From Hepsetus odoe (lineage: Eukaryota; Chordata; Actinopteri; Characiformes; Hepsetidae): 64,000 bases of DNA. Shown here piece after piece: positions 26,601 to 39,200 of the stretch. The number at the start of each line of letters is the position of its first letter. Within the stretch, counting starts at the first letter, position 1. A program made the position numbers and the translations under genes. The stretch spans positions 23,578,164 to 23,642,163 of the forward strand of contig CM029376.1 of assembly GCA_017165825.1 (NCBI GenBank), in the 5' to 3' direction. The notes below the pieces were generated by a model. It did no database searches. It worked only from the letters and a program-made list of their open reading frames with translations, and was not told the origin of the DNA.

Positions 26601-27141
26601 AAAACGGGAGTTATATTACTAAAAACGAAAACACACAGGCTGTGTGTGAAAAAACAGCACAAGTTTTAAACATAAGTTAAGCAATATTCTGTTTACAGCA
26701 AAAGAAAAAGAGGGTTAGCAGTAAAGCTAGCTAGGCAGCAGCGTGCTAACTGTGGCCGCATCACAAATTACGCACAGCTCCTAACTAGTGAACTATTTAG
26801 GCTACGAGATTATTGCTCTATCACGCCCCAAAAAGCCCTGTGCGTCCATCCCTGAATCTTGACTTGTTCACATCTACTGGAAACGGATTATTACGGACAA
26901 GCAGCTAATATTCCGGGTCCTGTTTAGAGCACTTTCTAGGGAACAGGGAGTCATTTGAGACACGACCCCCGTTTGTCACGCTTACGGCTTTCAGGTCCAG
27001 CACTCCATCCTTCGCCTCCTGCAGCAGAGTCACAAACTTCGTGGTTAATAATCCGAGGCTTTTTTCGTGGCGGCTCGGGGTGGCCGGCTGTAAGGATTCT
27101 CCCATCGCTCCCAGTTCGTTCCGGCCGGGCTCCAGATCCAT
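20693..27141 (-). CDS. e2f4: Transcription factor E2F4
   Basis: E2F4 binds E2F sites as a heterodimer with DP proteins. With p107 or p130 it represses cell-cycle genes in quiescent cells. Ten exons join in frame to 393 codons (392 residues): 26986-27141, 25153-25262, 24362-24523, 24121-24164, 23162-23226, 22593-22875, 21638-21787, 21466-21513, 21236-21280 and 20693-20808. The winged-helix DNA-binding domain spans about residues 22-88 (SRHEKSLGLLTTKF; RRIYDITNVLEGIGLI at about 63-78). A leucine-rich dimerisation and marked-box region follows (NTREIADKLIDLKLELEDL; RAPSGTQLEVPIP). The pocket-protein binding motif lies at 368-386 (DHDYIYNLDE, then CDLFD). The serine run is short (DSSSS) compared with the long run of human E2F4. 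The start is the first ATG of exon 1; an internal Met13 is possible. Intron 4 is of U12 type. Length is close to the usual ~400 residues and no lesion is seen. Confidence 0.96.
24165..24361 (-). other. e2f4: U12-type (AT-AC) intron of E2F4
   Basis: Read on the minus strand, the intron begins ATATCCTTTT directly after AACAGTCC. It ends ...TAATAC before TCTGGCC. A perfect minor-spliceosome branch site TCCTTAAC (24181-24174) has its branch A about 10 bases before the AC end. Splicing this way gives QNSPLAFVTHQD, aligned with QNSCLAYVTHED of human E2F4. Ordinary GT-AG choices break the frame. Confidence 0.92.
24636..24850 (+). repeat. SINE family A copy in E2F4 intron 2, with TTA microsatellite tail
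   Basis: The head AGCGGTGGCCTAGCGGTTAG and the B-box GGTTCGAACCCC are well preserved. A (TTA)n tract follows at 24849-24873. Confidence 0.8.
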
Positions 27142-27500
27142 CCGGTCTGTTTATTTATCCGCGCTGGGTGACCGTCCCGCGGCTCGCCGACTGCACCGCC
27201 TCTGGCGCCCAAACGGCTTCTTCCCCTCACAGGCCACAAACAGCCGGAGCATGAGTTGGAAATTCGTCTCCGACTCGCTCTTACGACCGGACTCGGGTCC
27301 GGTCCGGTTCAGGACGCAGGTCCCTGAACCCAATTGGCCTTATATTCAAAACACGCACATTTACACACTCTCTCACACTCGCATTGCGCTGCGCCGCTTG
27401 AATGACTGAAGCCGTTGGAGACGCAATGCATCATGGGAAGAATGAAGGCAAACGGGGACTTCGCTGCAATGCGCCGCTGTCCCGCCAGAGGGCGACTGTA
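27142..27500 (-). promoter_or_regulatory. E2F4 promoter region, GC-rich
   Basis: A CpG-rich block runs directly upstream of the E2F4 ATG, in contrast to the AT-rich surroundings. It holds a near-consensus E2F-type word (TTGGGCGCC on the minus strand, around 27204-27212), which would be consistent with self-regulation. The start site is not visible. Confidence 0.45.
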
Positions 27501-27811
27501 CAGAACTTTCAAAAAAGGCCAAACCAAATATATAAATAGCATATATTTTACAGCAGAATAAAAACAGAAAAAATAGCACCCGTTCTTACATTTATTTATT
27601 TACTCATATTAAACTGTACATTGCACTTACAGCGTTAACAGTGTATATTGTTAATTTACTCTTCAAAATCACATATAAACCATTTGTCATGACTCCTGGA
27701 GTCCCATCCAATAGCTTTGGGATGAATTTAAGTGATTCAGAAATAATTATCCAATATCAGTAACGGCCCTCAATGCTAGCTGAATGGAATCATGTCATTA
27801 ATGCAATGTAT

Positions 27812-28555
27812 GGGCAGCAGTGGCCTAGCGGTTGGGGAGTTGGCCACAGGATCGGAAGATTGTGGGTTCAAATCCCTTATTAGGAGGTTGCCCTGAGGTA
27901 CCCTTGAGCAAGGTACCGTCACTGCTCCCGGGCACTTTGATAGCTGCCGTGTGTGCATTGGTTAATTACAGAGGTCCAATTTCGTTGCAGTTCACTGTGT
28001 GTTCTCACGATGACAAGAATAGCCACTTTTAAATTAAAATGTCAAACCTCTGCTCTTCACCCACACATGTGCAGAAGGGGGCAGCACCCGGGGAGCAGTG
28101 ATGGGGAAGGTACATTGTTCAAGGGTACCTCAGGGCAACCTACTGCTCGGGGATTCGAACCTATGACCTTCTGATCTTGGAGCCTAGTCCTTAATAACCA
28201 GGCTAAAAAAAAGTAGATAATGCTACTGCAGAAAAAACTGGCCAACTCCTTGATTTGGAAAAAATGGGATGAGCTGGTGTGTGAAAATGGTTGGATGTGA
28301 TGGTCAGTTTCCCCACATTTGAACATTTCTTTTTAATTAGAGAAAGTGTCTCTTTTTGGACACATAGAGCACCACAACAAAATACTTCTCTGTTTTTATC
28401 CCACACACAGTGCGGCGGGGGCAGCCATTTATCCAGCTCCCGGGGAACAGGACCCTGCATAATGGTACCTTAGGGTAGCCTTCTGGTCTGGGACTCAAAC
28501 CCACAAACTTCTGATTATGGGGCCTAGTCTCTAAACACCTGGCAACCACTGCCCC
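27812..28555. repeat. Cluster of three SINE family A copies
   Basis: A forward copy lies at about 27812-28027, an inverted partial copy at 28045-28203 and an inverted copy at 28340-28555. They fill most of the stretch between the E2F4 promoter and the first P450 relic. Confidence 0.75.
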
Positions 28556-28964
28556 AGAGTGTCCAAAATAATGTAGTTTGTTTTATTACCATTATTTCAG
28601 AATCAGAATTTATTCTGAATATTCAGCATCTTAAACTTCATTCATCCCGAGGGAAAAAGCAGTAAAGGTTGAGAAAACTGCGGTACAAGTTGAGAAAGGT
28701 TTTGGTGATGTATCTGGGTGGCTTTTTTTTTGTCAAAACTCCCCTTTAAGGTTATTCATTTTGAACTGGAAGGAATCTTTCAGTTATCTTTTTTTGGTGT
28801 GTGCAATAAGGTGGACACTTCTCAGCACATTATGTTGACTCTGTTCCAAGCCAGAGAAAGGTTCAAGCTTTGCATCCGAGTAAATAATTGAGCTGCCCCA
28901 CTCTGTTTAGAAAAACTGACACTAATAATGGCTAAAAGCCAACCTGGTGAGCCTAGACCAATAA

Positions 28965-29075
28965 ATCTGGGTTGTAAAGGGCCTGTGCCTATATTGGGGA
29001 AACTGTTTCAGCTGAACATCACAAATGCTCTGAGAGACTTTGAGAGGGTGCAGTGCCATGGTCTCTTAATGCTGA
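28965..29075 (+). pseudogene. Orphan CYP2 exon 1 relic
   Basis: The frame reads GPVPILGKLFQLNITNALRD, then FERVQ, matching the end of exon 1 of the intact copies (PRPVPIFGNLFQLNI...NPLKDFER). Similarity continues past the splice donor into intron 1 (CTCTTAATGCTG is shared with the copy at 36.28 kb). The membrane anchor and the PPGP hinge are lost upstream, and no matching exons 2-9 follow before the next gene. It is the remnant of an additional P450 gene at the left end of the cluster. Confidence 0.8.
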
Positions 29076-29175
29076 AAACATTACTGGATGGGAAAAATAG
29101 ATACTGGACACATACTTAGATATTTAAGGGCAGTTCTAGTCATTGGTGAAAATGTCTGTACAATTTAACTGTTCC

Positions 29176-29290
29176 AGGCGGGACGGTCTGGGTCCTTTCT
29201 GCTTGGTGTTTGCATGTTCTCCCCATCACTGCCTGGGTTTCCTCCAGGAGCCCGGTTGAATCGGCTTGAATCTCCCAGTGTTGTTAAAAC
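29176..29290 (+). repeat. Repeat family C fragment
   Basis: Short forward fragment with GACGGTCTGGGTCCTTTC, TTTGCATGTTCTCCCC and AATCTCCCAGTG, all of which belong to family C. Confidence 0.55.
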
Positions 29291-30129
29291 TGAGATTAAA
29301 TATCTAATAACTTTCAAGAACGTTACAAAAACATGCCGGCTTTCGTAGGGTGTCCTAATTTTTTCGCATGATTGTATTTGTATCTGTTTCTGTGGCGAAG
29401 TTTTTAAAGGCCATAAAACACTTTGGCTTTTAGTTTTCAACATTACATTCGTGAGCAAATCTGACTCTGAATGTTTTCTTTACAGTAAAATATTTTACGT
29501 CAAACCGCAAAAACCTTGGTTACCATTTGTAAATCATTCGTTTCTGCACAGACGGTGGAGTGTAAGGCATCATTGATTCCACTGGAACAGTGGATCACTC
29601 AAAACACACCATATTAAAGAAAACAGTCTCTTTAAAAATTTGTTTCATTCTGTTTATGGCCTTTTAGTCAAGTTTCTAACTCAGCTATGACGGGTTATTT
29701 ATTTATCTTTACATTTGTGAAATATTAGTTGTCTTGCTTAATTTTTAGAGACCATTTTCTTCAAGGATCAGAATAAATCATATTCATAAAAAATAATAAG
29801 ACAATTATTGCTAGCTGGAAGAAAAAGAAGTAGAAAATGAAGATGAAAAAAATCTGTAGAAATAATCTCAGAAAGAGATAAAAATGATACAAATTATTTA
29901 AATTATAAAAGCAATGTATAGAAATTGAATTATTCAAACCAAAACGCCCAAATGAAAGCCCAGGTTCCAGGTTTTGACAGTTTTCTTATTGTTGTAGCAA
30001 TCGAGAATGAAAATGATGATAAATAACGCTTCTCAGAATTATGGTTTACTCAGACTTATGCATATGCAGCACTTTGCCAATAAAATAATGAAATGATATA
30101 AAAAATATATTCCCTTTTTTAACCAAACA

Positions 30130-30355
30130 AAGTGAAAACGACTATTGTCACTGTGAAACGCAGCACAGCACAACACAATGAAATTCAACCTCTGCGTTTC
30201 ACCCATACACATGCAGGGGGCAGCTACAGAAAGTGCCCGTGGAGCAGTGACAGGGACAGTACCTTGCTCAAGGGTACCTCAGGGCAACCTACTGTTGAGG
30301 GGATCGAAGCCACAATCTTCTGAGCCGGGGCAACTCCCTAGGCCACCGCTGCTCC
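30130..30355 (-). repeat. SINE family A copy
   Basis: Inverted copy upstream of the first intact P450 gene. It ends in the reversed head GGCCACCGCTGCTC. Confidence 0.8.
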
Positions 30356-30639
30356 TGCAAAATGAGTTTGTCAGTACAAGCTGTAAGATTGTTATTGTTG
30401 TGGCTGTAAATGAGCAGAAGAATGTGTTTATTCAGACTTTTAGAAGACGGTTCTGTAAAATATGCTCAGCACGTGGTGTGTTCAAGTCACTGCTGTGGAA
30501 CAATGTGGAAACGCTGATGCAGATACGATGTTTTCAGCACGAAAAAGCGATCACGTGACTGTTCTGTACGTTAAGGTGTGAAACACAGAGAGTCCCGAGA
30601 TTAGGACCCAAGAGTCTCAACACAAAGGAAAGCGGGCTT

Positions 30640-30745
30640 CTAATCGCGCATGTTCCGGTTTGTGTGACTACGCATGCGCGACAAATCCAACTCAGGTAGC
30701 TGCTCGAAAAGTGATAGAAACAACGTGTTTTGCGCATGCGTGTAA
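30640..30745. promoter_or_regulatory. NRF1-like palindromes upstream of CYP2 copy 1
   Basis: CGCATGCGCG at 30671-30680 and TGCGCATGCG at 30731-30740 match the core of the NRF1 site (GCGCATGCGC). A weaker GCGCATG lies near 30645. They lie 95-170 bases before the ATG at 30840. The other P450 copies have no such CpG-containing words upstream. Function is inferred from the sequence words only. Confidence 0.45.
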
Positions 30746-30839
30746 CCGAAGTTGTCAGTGACCCGGTTAAGAGACCCGTTGGAAGAGGCATCTGATGTGC
30801 TGGAGGCTGGAAAATTTGCGCTATTAAGAATAGTTCAGT

Positions 30840-33800
30840 ATGCTGGCCTTGCTGGTCCTGGTGTCCACCTTTGTCTGCCTCCTTTTCTTCTACAGAAGGA
30901 TCAAGACACCCAAGAACTTTCCTCCTGGACCCCGACCTGTGCCAATATTTGGGAACTTGTTTCAGCTGAACATCAGCAGTCCTCTGGAGGACATGGAGAA
31001 GGTGCAAAATATCCTCTTAATATCTGCTGATTCATACATTGAGCAAGGAGGTTTCTTCATAATTGTCATATTGTAGTGTTTTTTCTCCATAGTTACCTTA
31101 TTTTAATGTGTTGGTTAGATTTTAAGTAAAAAAAAACATTTTTTAGTAATGGGCTATACTTTTCTAAGAGGGTCTGGATATGTGTATCCTAATTGTTTAG
31201 TTGTAAAATAAGGAAAATAAATAAATAAACAAATAAATAAATAAACGAACCCCCAGATGTGTTAAACAGTCAGAGATTTCATAAAAGTGAATTTGAATTT
31301 GTTACTAAGGCAACATACGATAGCAGGTTTACTTAAACAAATCTACATGTGACCTTTATTTTGTATTTTTTTATTATTATTCATGGATTTCACTGTTTTC
31401 TCTCACTGTTCGTTTGATGTGTGGACTGTAAATTGAATATGATAAACTATTTAAAAGGTTAACGAAGGAGTGAGGCATGCAGGCATCATCGGAGGCAGTG
31501 ACAACCATTCTTTAATCATCCCACCTTCAAAACACTGATTGGGTAAATCCCTCACGGTCGTAACTGCGCAAAAATACCAAATAGCCTTCCAATTTCAGAT
31601 CCTATTTTACAACATATATGAAATTTTCCACATCAAACACAATGTTGAAGCCAAAGGTCCCAGTTCTGTCACTGATTTATCAGCATTTAAAAACACTGTA
31701 GAGACTCATTTAAAGAATATCAGTTGAAGTTTAACTATTTAGAGTTTTCCATGAATGAAAAGTTTCCTTTTTGTGATAAAAGAGCAGTTTGACCCGGTCA
31801 TTACTGAGTACACAGTCCAGTCTCAGGCTAGTTTAATGAAGGATTAAAGCCAGGTTCAGGTTAAACTTATAAATAATGAAGGGTAGAGTTCAGTTCTCTA
31901 GAACTTTATAGCGGCAACGTGTATAACCCCACCCAAGGGGCCAGTTATTATTTAAAGAACTGGACAAATGTTTGGGGAGTGATGACTTGGGACCCCTGCC
32001 ATCATGTTAGCAGTACAGTCATAGAAAATGGGAGCAGGGAAACTTGTTGACCTCTTTGTATTTGGTTTTATATGTCGAATAACTTTTTTTCCTCTATGGT
32101 GTCTTTAGTTTGCTGAGCGCTATGGGAACGTTTACAGCCTGCATATTGGAGGAGGACCAGCTGTGATTCTTACTGGTCTGAAGGCTATAAAGGAAGCTCT
32201 AGTGACCAAGGGTGCAGACTTTTCAGGACGTCCACAAAACATTCTTAATACCCATCTGGCAGAAGGAAAAGGTCCTTTCTAAATTAGTTTCATTGATCAA
32301 ATTGAGCCCCAAAGGTTTTTTTTGTTGATTTAAGTTTTTGTTTTTTGCACATACTGCCTGAGAGAGTTTAAAATAACATACTGAAATGAGTCAAATTTCA
32401 GGAGTCGTGTTTGCTAACTATGGTCCTGTGTGGAAAGAGCATCGGCGCTTTGCCCTCACGACCCTGAAGAACTTTGGCATGGGGAAGAAGTCTATGGAGG
32501 ACAGGATTCTGGGAGAGATTGAACATGTTGTTGCACGACTGGAGAAAAGTGCTGGTATTCACACTTTAGTAATTATTTAATTACCCCTTACACCTGACCT
32601 GGTTACTTGACTGCAGATAAGAGTCAATACAATGTTTCAGGAAGCAAGTTATAAATAAATAGGACATATGGTTTATAGTGAGCAAATTTCTATACAAACA
32701 TACGTTGCAGGAAGCTACATGAACCCAAAGACTTTGTTCCATGATGCTGCAGCAAATGTAATTTTCCTGGTTTTATTTGGCATTCGCTTTGACTATGAGG
32801 ATGAAACCCTTAAAGGATTGGTTCGATTCTTCACTGAAAATGTTAAGATAGTCAATGGACCCTGGGGGATGGTGAGTCATTGTATAATCATATGAATAAA
32901 CAATGCATGGCTAAATATTTGACCCAAAAATATCTAAAAACACCTCCTTAGCTTGCACTCAGTGCTCCAGTTTATCAAAAAGCTGGGGACTGGGACTGAC
33001 TCTGTTCAGGCCAGTTTACTTCTTCTACAACAACTCCTCATTCCTTTTTTTCCTTTATATTATATATATATATATTTTTTTTTTTTTCTTTGAGCTACCA
33101 AGCCAAAAACAGGTGTCGCCATTCCTCAGATTTGTCTTTTGGATATGAGGGTGTAGCAGTAAGACTTCCTTTCATCCATTCATGGAAGAGCCCAAATCAT
33201 TAAAAAAAAAGCACCCAAGCCATTTTCTATCCCCTACCAAACTCCAGCACATGTCAAGCATTCAGTAAGATGAGCTTAGTCTTAAGTAAAGGATATTGGC
33301 AAAGCAGTCAGTGACAACCGTGCATAAGGATTCTTTGTCTGATCCCAGAGATGAATCATTTTGGACCTGGTACTGAACGGTTTATAAAAGTGTACATTTA
33401 AAGAACCATAGCGACATTACATAAAAGGTAATGTATTGATGTAGACTCCTATTTCTTGCAGATCTATAATACACTTCCTATGGTGAGATTCCTGCCTCTT
33501 CCTTTCAAGAATGCCTTTAAAAATGCCAGCAACTATAAGAAAGCGATTTCGAACATGCTCAGCAAACACAAAAAATCCAGAGTCCCAGGAGAGCCAAGAA
33601 GCTTTGTTGACTGCTATCTGGACGAGCTTGATAAGGTGTGTTCTGGTGTGATTTCAAAGCACACTCGATTAGAGGAATTCTACCATTTAACTACATTATA
33701 ACGCACGCTTCATGTGAGAAATAGAATATCCTGTTATGTTTTCAAAAGAGAAGAGCTGGATCGTCCTTTGATGAGCAACAACTTGTGAGGTACATTATAG

Positions 33801-35218
33801 ACCTAAATGCTGCTGGATCAGAAACCTCCTCCAGCACCCTCCTTACAGCATTCCTGTACCTCATGGCACATCCAGACATTCAAGGTCTGCAAAAAAAACA
33901 AAACATTGGTCTGCGCAGGTAGAACACTTCATGCAACCCATCATATCACATTACAATTTGTTTATAAATCCAACCCAAATAATCTTCAGACGCCTGACAG
34001 ATTTGCTTTATCAAGCTCTTTCTTATGTAGTCTTTTGCAGACTGATGGGAAAACGTATCATTTCATCCACTGCGGTTGTAAGGTTACCAAATGAGGAAAA
34101 ACTTGTGTTTGATTTTGTGAACTTTTTTGGCACTGTGGCAAAACATTGACATTTACATCGTTTACTCGTTTACATCGATACTCTTATCCAGAGCGACTTA
34201 CATCAGTGCTTTATTACTTCATCTGTTCTTCGTTCTGATAACTGCTGATGAACTATTTCATAGCCAAGAAACAAATTTATGTACTCTCTATCTGACTAAG
34301 GCAAAATAATTAATTGTCCTTAATGTTATATAATTGAAAAAAGGTGATTTTGTTTTTATGGAAGAGAAGAAAGCGTAGAAAGGTGTAGGTGTACAGCTAG
34401 TAGAGAGGTTCAGTCCCCTCCTTATTCCTTGAACAAATGAAAGTAAATAGATTGAGCTGATAAAAAGTGCCACTATGACCTATGTTCTTATAGAGAGATG
34501 CCAGCAGGAGATCGATGAGGTTCTGGAAGGTAAAGCTCATGCATCTTTCGAGGAAAGACACAAGATGCCGTATATTCAGGCCGTGATCCACGAGTCTCTG
34601 CGCATCGCCAAAACCGTCCCCCTGAGTGTGTTTCACTGCACCACCAACGATACTGAACTGATGGGCTACAGCATCCCAAAGGTGAACATTTCAGCTACAC
34701 TGGTGATTACACTGGCTCCCCTAGCTTATGAATTTTTTTTTCTGTCTTTTTTTCTCCATAAACTAGGGAACTCTCATCATCCCAAATCTGTCCTCAGTGC
34801 TGAGTGAGGAGGGACAGTGGAAGTTTCCTCATGAGTTCAACCCAGAGAACTTCCTGAATGATCAGGGACAGTTTGAGAAACCAGAGGCCTTCATACCCTT
34901 TTCCACTGGTAAGGATTCACAACAAAGGTCACTACAAGACTTTCTGATTATTATCATTGTTATTTTCTTGTAAAGCAAAGCAAACACAATGCACTGACAA
35001 ATCATAATGATGTGTTTGCAGGGCCTCGTGTGTGTCTTGGTGAAAGTCTGGCTCGCATGGAGCTCTTCCTGGTCTTGGTCACCCTGCTGCGTCGGTTCCA
35101 CTTCTTCTGGCCTGAAGATGCAGGAGAACCAGACTTCACTCCTGTTTATGGAATCACACTTTCACCCAAGCCATACAGGATGAGAATCAGGCTAAGAGAG
35201 CCAGGTAGAGAAATGTAG
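30840..35218 (+). CDS. Cytochrome P450 family 2 (CYP2X-like), copy 1
   Basis: Heme-thiolate monooxygenase of the endoplasmic reticulum, oxidising lipophilic substrates with electrons from NADPH-P450 reductase; the substrate is unknown. Nine exons join in frame to 491 residues: 30840-31001, 32109-32271, 32402-32554, 32711-32871, 33462-33635, 33749-33884, 34494-34681, 34767-34908 and 35022-35218. Seen in order: N-terminal membrane anchor (LALLVLVSTFVCLLFFY), basic stop and hinge NFPPGPRPVP, C-helix WKEHR (W119-R123), I-helix AGSET (293-297), ExxR ESLR (350-353), and the heme loop FSTGPRVCLG with the ligand Cys431. The I-helix has Glu-Thr where copies 2 and 4 have Asp-Thr-Thr. Some splice sites are weak (donor AAG|GTCCTT of exon 2, acceptor TTCAAAAG of exon 6), but the frame is open throughout. 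Assignment to CYP2X rests on overall resemblance and the expected fish gene neighbourhood, recalled rather than searched; CYP2 family membership is firm. Confidence 0.92.
34152..34206 (-). repeat. SINE family B tail fragment
   Basis: Words ACTCTTATCCAGAGCGACTT in intron 6 of copy 1 match the tail of family B in inverted orientation. Confidence 0.6.
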
Positions 35219-35518
35219 ACCATGCTGAAGGATGGGTATAATGACTAATGGTTCAATATAAAATTAAACACACTGTCCTGTATAAATACAAGTTGAGGTT
35301 GGTGGTGATTATTGGGAATTTACGTAATGAAAGTAACTAGAATTTTCAAAAAATAATTAAAAAGCAAATATTTACTCTCAGCTGGATCAGATACTCAACC
35401 ACTGGACCATCCCCTCAAAACAAAGGGGGAAAAAATGAACACCAGCTACAACTAAAGAAAGCAAACAAAGCTGAACACATGACCCCAGGATTAATGAGTG
35501 TTCATTCCACCACCACCA

Positions 35519-35731
35519 GGGTGGTGGTGGTCTAGTGGTAGGGTACTTGCCTACGGACCTATGAATTCAGAGGTTCTTGGTTCGAATCCCACTTCTAGCA
35601 CTACCACCATTGGGTCCTTGAGCAAGACCCTTAACCCTGAGTTGCTCCAGGGGGACTGTCCCTGTAATTAGGACCTGTAAGTCGCTCTGGATAAGAGCGT
35701 CTGCTAAATGCCGTAAATGTAAAATGTAAAT
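35519..35731 (+). repeat. SINE family B copy (best preserved)
   Basis: Head GGTGGTGGTCTAGTGGTAGG and B-box GGTTCGAATCCC suggest a tRNA origin. The middle has CCAGGGGGACTGTCC and the tail GAGCGTCTGCTAAATG. It lies between P450 copies 1 and 2. Confidence 0.8.
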
Positions 35732-36175
35732 GTGTTCAGCCCTGAACCACATCTTTTGCTCATGAAGAGAAGTGTTTCTGAAAGTGCCTTTATTTTCTAC
35801 TGTTCAGATTTCACTTATCCACGTATTTAGGGTTGCAGGTGGTGCTGGAGCCCATCCAAGCTCACACAGGGTGAAAGGTGTGGAAACACCCTGGAGCTGC
35901 ACACCACTGCCTTTCTAAAAGTGATTTATTTATGGGACAACGTCAGTCAATCATAAAGAATTGCAAAACACACACATACATCCTTACACACACACACACA
36001 CACACACAGACCGAGATCAAACAAAGTTCATCCTGCTCTCATGTAAGAAGAAGAGAATGATTTATAAACAACTGCTGCTGGAAAGATAGCTTGTGAACTT
36101 GTGTATTTCAAAGAAATGTGAACGGCAACTTCCATAGGCCTTATCTGTTTCCTTTAATCAATAATTAAACTGCAG

Positions 36176-36214
<39 letters not shown>
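36176..36214. repeat. AC microsatellite upstream of CYP2 copy 2
   Basis: About 19 CA units end roughly 60 bases before the start codon of copy 2, within the likely promoter. Length changes here could affect expression; that is inference. Confidence 0.95.
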
Positions 36215-36217
<3 letters not shown>

Positions 36218-36275
36218 CCCCTGGTTTGATATTTGGGAAGCTCATGTGAGAGAGAGCACAGCTACAGAAGACATC

Positions 36276-39200
36276 ATGCTGGCCTCCTTGGTCCTAGTTT
36301 GGATCTTCATCTGCCTCTTCTTCCTCTTCATGAGGATTCAAAGGCCTAAGAACTTTCCTCCTGGACCCCGTCCTGTACCCATATTCGGGAACCTGTTTCA
36401 GCTAAACATCAACAATCCTCTGAAGGACTTTGAAAGGGTACAGTACCATGATCTCTTAATGCTGGCTTACATAAATAAAACAAAAATTGTGTTACTGCTG
36501 ACTACCAACAGGTGATTTTCTCAGCTTTATTTCATTTGGGTTCTGACTGGCTTTGGGTTAGTGAGTGTTGTATTGTTTGTTTAATCCTTTCTCGAGTCAG
36601 AGGAATGTTTTGGTCAATTTATCCCCAAAAATGAGCTTTTCTAACTTTATATAATTTGTTAGGGCTGTAACTGTTGATTGCAGTTATCAATAATAGTGAC
36701 TACTTTGATGGTTAATTGAGTGCAATTTTGTGGTTTTGAGTCTGTTTTGATGTTAACTTTTTTATCTTTTGATTGATCTATTTATCTGTTGATAACATTT
36801 AAAAAAGTACTTTACAAAACTGGAAATAAGTACAATTACAAATTAATTCTTTCAAGGTGACTGCAGTAACTTTTGTATGGAAGCTGATAATGGGCTGCAC
36901 GATTTCCTGTTCACTACTTAAATAGGAAAGTAGTCACAAAGCAAATTCATAGAGAAAACGCATTTTATTTGCTTTATTTTTCCAAGTTGGAAGAACAGCT
37001 GTATCAATAGCAGGCAAACTATATGGGTGTTAGATGCCATCCCACTTGATCAAAAATAAAAGACTAAAATACCACTTTATGCACCTACCGTTACATAATC
37101 TCTGTTGGAGGTTTGGGAGCATGGGTTAATGATCCTGTTGGACCCTCCCACCTACTGAATTTCTTACTGCATAATGTTCATGTAAGCTCAAAAGGGGCCA
37201 ACGGTCAAAGATCTTTAAGGTGCAAATGTCAGAATGCAATATGATGATTCAGTATCTGCCTGTGAAGATCATCAGGTCCAATAAGTCCTTCTTGCAGTTT
37301 GCTTTCATGGTTGAAATAACTGCCATCAATTCTGCCTGAAATATGTCTAGTTTGCTGAGCGCTATGGGAACGTTTACAGTGTGTACATTGGAGGAAGACC
37401 AGCCGTGATTCTAACTGGCTTGAAGGCTATAAAGGAAGCTCTGGTGACCAAGTCTGCAGACTTTTCGGGACGTCCACAAAACGTCCTGGTCAGCGATGTA
37501 ACACAAGGGAGAGGTCTGTTGTGTTCATAATGAGGATTGCTAAGATTAGTTTCACACAAATGAACAGAGCTCACTGATATGACTGAAATGTTACAGGAGT
37601 TATCATGGCTGACTATGGTCCTCAATGGAAGGAGCATCGGCGCTTTGCCCTCATGACCCTGAGGAACTTTGGAATGGGGAAGCAATCTATGGAGGACAGG
37701 ATTCTGGGAGAGATTGAACATCTTGTTGCACAATTGGAGAAAAGTGCAGGTATCATTATCATAATACTTCAATCATTTCATCACCTCTGTTATGTTCTAG
37801 GTTAATTTTTTTAAAGCATTACATAATAACTGCAGGATACTTTTTTCTATGTTGTTGAGAGATACATCTATAATGAATATTGTCCTGCCTGTCTTGTATA
37901 TTTATCAGGAGGCTCCATGAAACCTCAGACTTTGTTCCATAATGCTGCATCAAATATCATCTACTTGGTTTTATTTGGCATTCGCTTTGACTATAATGAT
38001 GAAACCCTTAAAGAATATATTCGATGCTTCACCGAGAATACAAAGATAGCCAACGGACCCTGGGCAATGGTGAGTCATTGTATATGTGTGTGAGAATGGA
38101 TTTTAGCATTTTGACTTCCAGTTTTAAGCAGCACAGTGGCATAGTGGGAAGTTCCATCGCCTCACAGCGAGAAGGTCCTGGGTTCGATCCTCAAGTGAGA
38201 TGGTCCAGGTCCTTTCCATGTGAAGTTTACATGTTCTCCCCGTGTCTGTATGGAATCCAGTTTTCTTCCCAATGTTCAAAGACATTCAGGTCAGGTGGAT
38301 TGCAGATGCTAAATTGCCTGGAGGTGTGAATGCGTGTGTCTGTGTGTCTGCCTTGTGATGGACTTGTGTTGTCCAGAGTGTTTCTCCACCTTTCACCAGC
38401 TGTGAGAGTTGGGATAGTCTCCAGCAACCCTAATTAGGACAAGCAGTTAGGAAAATGAGTGAGAGAGAGGTTTTGGCAAAGCAAAGGTTTGATTATTTTG
38501 AAAAATGTTGCAGTATTTTTAATGGCGCTAATATTTTTTTGTTGATTTGTTTTTTAGATCTATGATACACTTCCTATACTGAGATCCCTGCCTCTCCCCT
38601 TTAAAAAGGCCTATGAAAATTTCTACAGTGTAATAAATATGGTATCCAACGTGGTCAGCAAACACAAGACATCGAGAATCCCAGGAGAGCCGAAAAATTT
38701 TGTCGATTGCTATCTGGATGAACTTGATAAGGTGAGTTGGTGTGAATCTCTTCTTCTTCTTTTTCTTTCGGCTGCTCCTGTTTAGGGATCGCCACAGCGG
38801 ATCAATTGTCTCCATTTCCTCCTCCATTGGCCAACAGTAGTCCAATTTCCACCAGCACCCTGAAGGCTTATAGCACTGGTGGCAGTCGTTGTTAGCCCGG
38901 TCCTCAACCAATCCGGTATGGAATTCTGTTTCGTTGTACGCATATTGATTTGGCAAAGTTTTATACTGGATGCCCTTCCTGACGTAACCCTCCCCATTTA
39001 TCCGGGCTTGGGACCGGCACGAAGAAAGGCATTGGCTTGTGCATCCCTAGTGGCTGGGATAATGTGGAAGTTATTCATCAAATCATTCATCGGTTTAACC
39101 TGATTCCTTGGTTTTCTTGTCCACTGATCTGATTTTATTTCTACAGAGAGGTGATGATGGATCTTCCTTTGATGAGCACCAGCTTCTGAGATGTATAATG

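Noticed and set aside
35519..35600. Possible tRNA gene in family B head
   Set aside because: Same reason: repeated in several places with the same tail.
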